A stretch of DNA of 64,000 nt from an uncultured Prevotellaceae bacterium (GTDB taxonomy: Bacteria > Bacteroidota > Bacteroidia > Bacteroidales > Bacteroidaceae), in the NCBI GenBank assembly GCA_900314715.1, contig OMWI01000020.1, positions 25,793 through 89,792 on the forward strand, given 5' to 3'. How positions within the stretch are numbered: position 1 is the stretch's first letter; each line of letters begins with the position of its first letter. A program made the position numbers and the translations under genes. The notes under the pieces are model-generated. The model was not told the origin of the DNA, searched no databases, and saw only the letters and a program-made list of their open reading frames with translations. This document shows positions 37,512 through 44,885 of this stretch, in pieces.

Positions 37512-40500
37512 ATGAAACATTTACGACTATTCTTGGTTGCTATTGCAGCCGTGTTCGGCTTGAATGCTAACGCACAGAGCTGGACAGCAGAGGAAGTTGC
37601 AGCGGGCGAACAACGTAGGTACTGGTAAGTTCCTAACAAGAGGTGATGGCTGGGGTACACAGGCCAGTATTAGCGCAAAGAGCGCACTGACGGTGACTCT
37701 TGAGGAGTTCGACGGTGCCTACAAACTCCGTACAAATATTCAAGGCTCGGGCAATGGTTTTGAATGTCTTGACGGTGGAACCATCTACACAGACCAGTCC
37801 CACAGCAAGAATTCCACCTGGACTTTTACGAAGGTTGCCGATGGTAGCAATGGACCTATCTACACCATCGTCTCCAAGGATAACCATGGCGGTGGTGCTG
37901 GCTCATATATGACAGCCAATGCAGAGAACACAATCGTAGGCCCAGCAACTGCGGTGACTGATGACTACGGCCGCTGGCAGCTTCTCAAGGCATGGATTAC
38001 AAATTCCATGCCCGTAAATGACGCTACTGGCTGGACAACTTCCCAAACCCCAACCTTCGATGGTGGTCAGGTCTGCGCCGAGTATTGGAATAAAAGTGGT
38101 GCCTCTATCAAACAGACTTTGAACAACCTGCCCGCAGGTAACTACGAGCTTATCGCTGTAGCATTCACCCGCACTGGCATGACGGCTACCCTCTATGCAG
38201 GCCCCAACACCATGAACATCGCCACCGCCAGCACAAGCGATGCTAACAATCGTAGTCAAGCCAACACTTGGTTCAACACCAAAGACACCAATGGCTTGAA
38301 CAAGCTTGAGTTCACCCACGCTGGAGGAAACCTCGAGATTGGCCTGATTGCCGATAATTCCACTGGCGACCACTGGTTGGTATGGCGCTCTTTCGTTCTC
38401 ATCTACAAGGGTCTTGACCTCTCTACACTTAAGGAAGCTCTCCAGGCTCAGATTAACGCTGTTCCTGCTCTCGAAGGTACTACCCCCGCAGCTGCCTACA
38501 ATGCAGCCAAAGAATATGCTGACGGCATTAATGTGGATGCCCTGACAACTGAAGAGGAGATATCCACTGCATCAGCAGAATTGTCCGCTCTTGTACACTG
38601 ATGCTGATGAACAAGCTAACGCTGCTACCACAGCTGAAGAGGTTGAGGCTGCCGTTGCTGCTGTTCGTGCCACTCTTCTTGCTGTTATTCCCGAAATGGA
38701 GATTGAAGAAGGTGGATTCATCGACTTGACCAACGCTATCATCGACAATCCAACAGTTAGCCAGAACGTTGACTATTGGAATGTTGACAACGTAGGTCGT
38801 CCCAAGGATTGGAGTACTGGTCCTACCACCAACTTTGGTGAGACAGAGTTCTATCAGAGTACATTCGACTTCAACCAATTGGTAAAAGGTCTCCCAATGG
38901 GTACATACGAATTTGGCGTAAGTGGTTTCCACCGCGATGGTACCTATCAGACATATTTCTATGCTGGCGATGACAAAATCTTGCTTCATGGTGAACCGAA
39001 TTCTGTTGTGAACAGCATGGCAGAAGCTAAGACTTACTTCGACAATGGCAATGGATTGGTTGCTTTGATGTTCGTGCTCGAAAACGAAAGCAATGACATC
39101 AAGATTGGTATCGTGAACAACGACGGTGAGGAGACAGACCGTTGGACTATCTTCCGCAACTTCACATTGAAGTACTTCGGCACAGCTATTGATCTTACCG
39201 AATATGAGAACAGATGGGCTGAGGCTGTTGCTGCCGCTAATGCTGCCCTTGAAGATGAGGCTAACGCAAAAGTAACGGGAGACGAACTTACCGCTATGCT
39301 TACGACGCATACGCAGCTGAGAAAGCTATCGCTGAGATGATTGGCGTTACCCCAGGTGTAGAACCTGCAAACGCTGCTGCTGCTGCCGCTGGCGTAAACG
39401 CTTTGAAGGTTGCTGAGTTTGACTTTGTTAAGGAAAACTATATCCATGACTATGAGCCAGTTATCGGTACATTCGGTGAGTGGACTGCTACAGCTACTGT
39501 TGATGGTCAACCTGCAGAACCTAACTATCTTGACTATGAGCACTGGAGTGGCGAAACTCACGCATACTATGAGCAAGCTGCTAATGGTTGGGGTAACGAA
39601 CATGGTTGGACCGTTCAGTATGAGAAGACCGCTAAGTTGCCAGCTGGTGACTACATGTTGAAGGTTGCTGCTCGTTCTTCTGCTGGTACCACAAGCTTGG
39701 TATCTTGTTCAGCTACCGAGAACACCGTAAGTTTGCCAAGTGTTGGCAATACTGCTAAGGGTATCGACCTCTACGGTAACGCTGCATTCGAAGGCGACAA
39801 CTTCGCTCACGATGGACTTGGTTTCGGTTGGGAATGGCGTTATCTCCCCTTCACCTTGACTGAGACAACAGACGTAACAATGACATTCTACGCTGAGGCT
39901 AATACACAATATCAGTGGATGTCAATTGCCGATGCTACATTGCTCTCTAAGCAGGAAATCCAGAATATTGTTGAAATCGCTGGTACAGATGAGGCTGCTC
40001 CAGAAGCACAAATTGCAACATCTGTGATTACCGACCGCAAGTTGCTCGAAGGTTTGAACACTGTAATATTCCCATTCGTGACAACTGATGCAGAACTTGG
40101 TGCAACTACCGTACTTGCTTACACAGGTACTACAGTTGAAGCTGACGGTTTGACATTCAACTTCCAAAAGGTTGCTCCTGTTGACGGTGTTGTTACATTA
40201 CAAGCTAACACTCCATACGCTGTATTCGTTGCTGCTGATCAAACAGAAAACTTGACATTCGGAACAAAGAACATCAATCCTGGTGGTGGATGGTATAATG
40301 AATGTGTAACAACTGACCCGAACGGTAAGTTCGACTTCAGAGGTACTTATAGCGAATGGAAGAAGGGTGAAAGTCCTATCGTTGCTGGCGACTATGTAGC
40401 AGGTGCAGAAAAATTCGTTAAAGCTAAGGGTGGCAATGGTCTGAAAGCTTACCGTGCATACTTGCAGTTTGTTGGTACAGAAGAGCCTGCAAATGTAGCA

Positions 40501-40653
40501 TTCAACTTCGGAGGATTCGTTGTTGACGGTATCGAGGCAGTTGAACTCTTGAACAACCTCTCTGGCAACATCTACAACCTCAATGGTCAGAAGCTCCAGA
40601 AGGCTCAGAAGGGCATCAACATTGTCAATGGCAAGAAAGTATTGGTTAAGTAA
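37512..40653 (+). pseudogene. Large secreted modular protein gene interrupted by three frame changes
   Basis: The ATG at 37512 opens a good signal peptide (MKHLRLFLVAIAAVFGLNAN) and SWTAEEVAAGE, then hits a stop at about 37625. The expected continuation NVGTGKFLTRGDGWG lies in the next frame from 37612 to 38601; the continuation LYTDADEQANAATTAEE is in the third frame from 38591 to 39340; and YDAYAAEKAIAEMIGVTPG onward is back in the second frame to 40653. Joining the pieces would give about 1045 residues: binding-like modules, helical linkers, a GFGWEWRYLPFTLT module like that at 18.5 kb, the RKLLEGLNTVIFPF module, and the tail IYNLNGQK...GINIVNGKKVLVK. Breaks lie near 37608-37612, 38588-38591 and 39293-39299, none in a homopolymer. 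The middle piece looks more GC-rich in places. It could be a pseudogene, a recombinant between paralogues, or an assembly error. Confidence 0.75.
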
Positions 40654-40678
40654 TTAAACGATAATACATATTTTAATT

Positions 40679-40867
40679 ATGAAGAAAACATATTTTGTAC
40701 CAGAGACCACGCTAACAAGCGTAGAGATCGAGAGTTTACTCCAGAATCTGAGTCAAGATCCCAATGATCCTAACCACTGGTCACAAGGTGGTGTGGGCGA
40801 TGATGATCCTACCGACCCTTCAGAGGACGACGGCCGTGCAAAAGGCATTAGCGTTTGGGACGAGTAA
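40679..40867 (+). CDS. Short acidic peptide of the WDE-tail type, second copy
   Basis: 62 residues: starts MKKTYFVPETTLTSVEIESL, has the acidic run GVGDDDPTDPSEDDGRAKG and ends ISVWDE. It is homologous to the 55-residue peptide at 36644 and sits in the same position, 25 bases after the tail-encoding end of a large surface-protein gene and just before a terminator. Its frame is intact although the large gene upstream is broken. It lacks cysteine, signal peptide and membrane segment. Function unknown. Confidence 0.7.
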   Translation: MKKTYFVPETTLTSVEIESLLQNLSQDPNDPNHWSQGGVGDDDPTDPSEDDGRAKGISVWDE

Positions 40868-40910
40868 AATGAAAAGAAAGAGATTTTTATAAAAATCTTC
40901 CATAAGCAAG

Positions 40911-40942
40911 AGGGGCAGGTACAATAAAGACCTGCCCCTTTT
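40911..40942 (+). terminator. Terminator of the second cassette
   Basis: AGGGGCAGGT (40911-40920) pairs perfectly with ACCTGCCCCT (40930-40939), followed by a short T-run. Confidence 0.85.
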
Positions 40943-41012
40943 ACGTTGTTATGCTTCATCAATAGGCATCAAGGTTATATTATCTGGCATGAAAAGACGG
41001 TTACTAAAAAAC

Positions 41013-41144
41013 ACTTAACTGTTTCAAAAGTTTTAGTTAAGTGTTTCAAAAGTTATACTTAACTGTTTTGAGAGTTTTAGTTAAGTGTTACTAACAGTTG
41101 ACATTTTGGAGCAAATTCAGGTTTGTTTTTGGTGCAAATTCAAT
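41013..41144. repeat. 22-base periodic dyad array 5 (six units, alternating orientation)
   Basis: Units start at 41013, 41035, 41057, 41079, 41101 and 41123. The first four alternate ACTTAACT and AGTTAAGT, which are reverse complements, each followed by GTTTCAAAAGTT-like bases. The last two share TTTTGGaGCAAATTCA / TTTTGGTGCAAATTCA. It begins about 70 bases after the cassette 2 terminator. Confidence 0.8.
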
Positions 41145-41233
41145 AATATGACACTATGGCAAAGGAATAAATATTTAATCCAAATTCCCTCATGAAAATT
41201 CTACTGAGCCATTCTATCTCACTATATAATAAA

Positions 41234-41534
41234 TTATTGTTGTCCGCTAAAACTTTTCAAAATCGTCCGAAAAGCTTTTGTCTGCATACAATCCAATAAT
41301 GTTCTATCATATAGGGGCTTACAAGCGGCCCGAAGGGCCAATAAGCCTATAGCCCAGGGCAACGCCCTGGGAAAAAGAACACCAACATATTTCGCTCTGA
41401 AAGAGCAAAAGAATCTAACTATCAATGCTTTTGCGCTTACAGCGCGCAGATTCCACATACGCTCTTACCTAGGGCGTTGCCCTAGGCTATAAGCTTGTTG
41501 GCCTTCCAGGCCGACGTTTAGCGGACAACAATAA
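41234..41534. mobile_element. MITE-like element: 301 bp with perfect 18-bp terminal inverted repeats and six internal hairpins
   Basis: TTATTGTTGTCCGCTAAA at 41234-41251 is the exact reverse complement of TTTAGCGGACAACAATAA at 41517-41534. Inside are compact hairpins: GGCCC-gaa-GGGCC, CCCAGGGC-aac-GCCCTGGG's core, GCTCT-gaa-AGAGC, GCGC-ttaca-GCGC, CCTAGGGC-gtt-GCCCTAGG and GGCCT-tcc-AGGCC. No transposase is encoded; short frames across it (such as one containing LFPRALPWAIG) are by-products of the hairpins. No clear target duplication is visible. A non-autonomous element moved by a transposase elsewhere is the natural reading. Confidence 0.7.
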
Positions 41535-41578
41535 TAATAAATAGGGCTATGAAATGAAAAGAAAATATGACTACATAA

Positions 41579-41610
41579 TTTGCTTAATAACAAATTAATT
41601 ATTACCTTTG
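41579..41610 (+). promoter_or_regulatory. Promoter of the small HExxH protein gene
   Basis: TTTG at 41579-41582, 20 bases, TACCTTTG at 41603-41610, which puts the transcription start near 41617 and supports the ATG at 41637. Confidence 0.8.
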
Positions 41611-41636
41611 ACAAGAATTTAGCACGTAGCCATTCA

Positions 41637-41957
41637 ATGAAAATCATTCATAACCCATTCCTGCCATTCAAGAAATACGATGCCATAAATTTGTTTGGCA
41701 TATTGTTTTGCCGTAAAGGAACAACCATTACGACTGACATTATCCAACATGAACGTATTCATACCCGTCAGATGTGGGAACTATTGGTAGTGGGATTCTA
41801 TTTATGGTACGTCATTGAGTGGTTAATTAGACTACCGATGAAAGGTCGTGCCTACCTGAATATCTCTATGGAAAGGGAAGCATACGAAAACATGTATGAC
41901 CCTAATTATCTTATCAAGCGCAAACCATACGCATGGACGAAATACTTGCGCAAGTAA
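41637..41957 (+). CDS. Small HExxH-containing protein, possible metallopeptidase-like family
   Basis: 106 residues from the ATG at 41637, opening MKIIHNPFLPFKKYDAINLF. It contains IIQHERIHTRQM, an HExxH zinc-type motif near residue 38, then one hydrophobic helix (LLVVGFYLWYVIEWLI), then SMEREAYENMYDPNYL and the basic end KPYAWTKYLRK. A Glu in the EREAYEN string about 35 residues after HExxH could be the third metal ligand, as in minimal gluzincin-like proteins; that is inference. I recall similar small proteins across Bacteroidota, generally annotated hypothetical. It has its own promoter and a long palindrome behind it. Confidence 0.7.
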   Translation: MKIIHNPFLPFKKYDAINLFGILFCRKGTTITTDIIQHERIHTRQMWELLVVGFYLWYVIEWLIRLPMKGRAYLNISMEREAYENMYDPNYLIKRKPYAWTKYLRK

Positions 41958-42051
41958 TAGGTAACAGGTTATAAGTAATAGGTATGATTTGCTTTGTGAG
42001 ATTGGTTCTCAACGAAAAAAGCATATCATACCTATTACCTGTTACCTATTA
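41955..42051. terminator. Long palindrome of AATAGGTAACAGGT units between convergent genes
   Basis: TAATAGGTAACAGGT (41955-41969) pairs with ACCTGTTACCTATTA (42037-42051), and AATAGGTATGAT (41977-41988) pairs with ATCATACCTATT (42025-42036). There is no T-run, so termination is assumed from position only. Confidence 0.55.
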
Positions 42052-42062
42052 CCTATAAAAGA

Positions 42063-44060
42063 TTACCTAAGAATAATTCCTCCCATAGGTTGGATAGTTA
42101 CTTTTGCCTCACCTTTCTTATTCACCTTTAATGATTTCAATACTGACGTTGGAAGAATTTCACCTGCTTTCTTTGGTTCATCCATGTAGTATTGAACAGT
42201 TTTTCCTGCAAACATGGGAAGTTGAAGCGTTAGTGTAATGGGTTGGTCAGTTCCGTTGAGTCCACCTATATACCATTGATTTCCCGTTCTACGAGCAATC
42301 ACCGCATATCGTGTGGGATAACCATCGATGAAACGCGTCTCATCCCAAGACGTTGGAATCTGACGAAGGAAGTCGAGTTCAAATTGTGGCAACTCATTCA
42401 GATTATTCGGTTGCATAGCAATACAATTCACACTACATTGGTTGGTAATGGCAGTAGCCATCTCAAACACATCAGATGTAAAGCGTTGGTGCCTACTCTT
42501 GTTGTCCCTACTCAAATAACGATTCATGATAACGCCACCCCAATCGAAAGCAGCCACGGCATTTCTGGAGAATGGATGCATCGTCATTTCAAAGCCTTCT
42601 TTCTTGGCATGATAATCGGTAAAGTATACGTTTTCTGAAGCCAACGCACCTTCACTTCCCACATAATTAGGATACATTCGTTCCCATCCACGTGGCAAGG
42701 TACAACCGTGGAATATCACTTGAATGCCATAGTCGTTGGCATCACTGAGGATTTCCTCATATAGACGCATCGTCTCTTGCTTGTCACCTCCGAAGAAGTC
42801 AACCTTAATACCCTTAACGCCAATCTTTTGCATCCATGCCATTTCCTTCTTACGGGCAATCGAATTGCTCATGATGTTTCGGGGACCTTGCGGAGCATCA
42901 TTTTCAAAACCATTGGAGTTAAACCATAACATCAAGTGTACGCCCTTCGATTGTGCATATTCTGATAGTTTCTCTATTTTCTCATGTCCAATCTGGGTAT
43001 CCCACCAATTGTCTACCAACGTATACTCATATCCTTGGGCGGCTGCAAGGTCGATAAACTTCACTTGATCATCATAATTGATGGAGTTGTCTTGCCATAC
43101 GAGCCAACTCCATGTATATCGACCAGGTTGGTAATTGATAGATGGCTCATAGAGCGGTTTCACAAAATCAAATGGAACGGTTGTCTCAACAATCGGTTTC
43201 AAATTATTGCCTATTGTGATGGTACGCCAAGGCGTTTCTCCAGGAAGCATGATACCCGCAAATTCAGAACCAAATCCATTATTCTCTCCTTTTTGTGGAT
43301 ATGCGACTGTATAACCACGTCCAGATTCATAATCACTCAAACGAGCACCACAATATGCACTACTTATGCCCGTCTCACTAATGAGAATCCATAGTTTTGT
43401 TTGCGGAACCAATTTTCCCGTTACAGATGAAATCTGTGGAACACGGAACAGACATGGGAAAGTATAACCCACGCCAAACTTAGACTTTTGATTCATGGGA
43501 GCATCGGCTTCATATTCTTCCTCATAACTTGGCTTGGTTCTCTCCCACCCTGTCATTGGCGTAATCTGAGGACAAAGGAATGTACGCGTTTCATCAGGGA
43601 AATTGAAAGCCGTGGTCTCTTCATACACAACGGCACATTTGGGATTGTCTTTCGGTCCTCTACCTAATTGGTACTTAAACGCCACATCGTTGTCTTTCAC
43701 GCAAAAGACAATGCTCATGGGTATTTTAGCCTCTGTTTCAAAGTTCACCTTCAACTGATTAGCCACGACCGATACGCTGGAATACTTAGAGCGAGAGAGC
43801 AAATAAGCATAGCGTAACGTCTCTCGTTGCTCGTCAGCCAACATTTTCAAACCCTTCGTGAAATCCCCTACATTGGTTTTCAATCCAAGGGAGGAAGTCT
43901 TCAGCACTTCCATACCATCATATTTCACACCATACGATGCCTTTCCATCATTACAAGAGATTGTCACCACGAGTCGTCCATCTGGTGAAGACACCACTTT
44001 ATCGTCTGCCATCACGGTGACAGACATCATGAACGCCAAAGAAAATAATAGTTTTCTCAT
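42063..44060 (-). CDS. Secreted glycoside hydrolase family 97 protein, retaining (alpha-galactosidase-like) subgroup
   Basis: Signal peptide MRKLLFSLAFMMSVTVMAD, N-terminal beta-super-sandwich to about 280, catalytic barrel (TWSWLVWQDNSINYDDQ ... YEYTLVDNWWD), and C-terminal beta domain ending QPMGGIILR. The string GIKVDFFGGDKQE near residue 415 carries the Asp that acts as nucleophile in retaining GH97 enzymes, in contrast to inverting SusB-type members. The start codon overlaps the creatininase stop by 4 bases, so it is the last gene of the sialic-acid operon. A galactose-capped sialoglycan as real substrate would fit but is inference. Confidence 0.85.
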   Translation of the reverse strand: MRKLLFSLAFMMSVTVMADDKVVSSPDGRLVVTISCNDGKASYGVKYDGMEVLKTSSLGLKTNVGDFTKGLKMLADEQRETLRYAYLLSRSKYSSVSVVANQLKVNFETEAKIPMSIVFCVKDNDVAFKYQLGRGPKDNPKCAVVYEETTAFNFPDETRTFLCPQITPMTGWERTKPSYEEEYEADAPMNQKSKFGVGYTFPCLFRVPQISSVTGKLVPQTKLWILISETGISSAYCGARLSDYESGRGYTVAYPQKGENNGFGSEFAGIMLPGETPWRTITIGNNLKPIVETTVPFDFVKPLYEPSINYQPGRYTWSWLVWQDNSINYDDQVKFIDLAAAQGYEYTLVDNWWDTQIGHEKIEKLSEYAQSKGVHLMLWFNSNGFENDAPQGPRNIMSNSIARKKEMAWMQKIGVKGIKVDFFGGDKQETMRLYEEILSDANDYGIQVIFHGCTLPRGWERMYPNYVGSEGALASENVYFTDYHAKKEGFEMTMHPFSRNAVAAFDWGGVIMNRYLSRDNKSRHQRFTSDVFEMATAITNQCSVNCIAMQPNNLNELPQFELDFLRQIPTSWDETRFIDGYPTRYAVIARRTGNQWYIGGLNGTDQPITLTLQLPMFAGKTVQYYMDEPKKAGEILPTSVLKSLKVNKKGEAKVTIQPMGGIILR

Positions 44061-44827
44061 AAATATAATTCTGATATTTGATTAATCTTAGCAAAATCTC
44101 GCAAGAAATTCACATACTCACCAATAACGGCATCTACGAAACGCTTACCTTTGTCTGCTGTAGATTTCATGGGGTTTCCGATGCCCGTATCTTGCGTTAC
44201 CATACTCCAATTACGGGGTAACCAAGCCTTGCCGTTTTTCAATGCATCAATGGCAAAACCTTTTGCACGACCTTCTCCTGCTTCCTCCAAACATATCAGT
44301 TCGGGATGATAATACATCATTACCGACGTTTCTATCTCATCAGCATGGTCGCCTGGGTTTTCGAAGAAGTCTTTAGGATTAGCCTGTTTGTACCATTCAC
44401 TGCTAACAATCATAAAATCGGGATAGTCGAGTGATAAATCACGAATCATCGGTTTGAATACGTTTCCGCCATGACCATTGACGATAAGCATACGACGAAA
44501 GCCCTGTGTATATAACGATGCAACAATGTCGGTGAGAATAGCTTTCTGTGTCTCATACCTCGCATGAACGCAAAACGGCAATTCTCGTTGTCCAGGATTC
44601 TGAGCTCCCATATTGACGGGAGGCATTACCATGCAACGTACACCAGATTGTTTGAACAAAGTATCAGCAACGTCTAGAGCAATGTCATGCGACAAGATGC
44701 AATCCGTCAGATATGGCAAATGCAAGTTGTGTGGTTCAGTAGCTCCCCACGGCAATAATACCACATCATATTGTCGTTCACGGGTTCTACCAAAAGTGGT
44801 TGTAATTAGATCAAATGATTCTTTCAT
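44057..44827 (-). CDS. Creatininase-family amidohydrolase
   Basis: 256 residues from the ATG at 44827. Metal-binding landmarks of the creatininase fold are visible: LPWGATEPHNLHLPYLTDC (Glu, His, Asp), VNGHGGNVFKP near 120 and GDHADEIETSVMMY near 170. Members hydrolyse amide bonds of creatinine-like or pathway-specific substrates; this one sits between the epimerase and GH97 in a sialic-acid operon, so an amide in amino-sugar metabolism (perhaps N-acetyl or a lactam) is plausible but unproven. It overlaps the GH97 start by 4 bases. Confidence 0.8.
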   Translation of the reverse strand: MKESFDLITTTFGRTRERQYDVVLLPWGATEPHNLHLPYLTDCILSHDIALDVADTLFKQSGVRCMVMPPVNMGAQNPGQRELPFCVHARYETQKAILTDIVASLYTQGFRRMLIVNGHGGNVFKPMIRDLSLDYPDFMIVSSEWYKQANPKDFFENPGDHADEIETSVMMYYHPELICLEEAGEGRAKGFAIDALKNGKAWLPRNWSMVTQDTGIGNPMKSTADKGKRFVDAVIGEYVNFLRDFAKINQISELYL

Positions 44828-44885
44828 GGGCAATTCTGAGTTTTTCAGAGTAATCTGAAGATTCTGAGTGTTCTGAATATTCAGA

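Noticed and set aside
37512-40653. Programmed ribosomal frameshifting in the second large gene
   Set aside because: No slippery heptamer or stimulatory hairpin at any of the three junctions, and the shifts needed are not all of one type; damage or assembly error is simpler.
36644-40867. Calling the WDE-tail peptides RiPP precursors
   Set aside because: Leader-like starts and conserved ends are suggestive, but no radical SAM, cyclodehydratase, lanthipeptide or peptidase-transporter gene is nearby, and cysteines are absent.
41234-41458. 74-codon minus-strand frame containing LFPRALPWAIG
   Set aside because: It lies inside the MITE-like element and translates its hairpins; it has no start context and no promoter.
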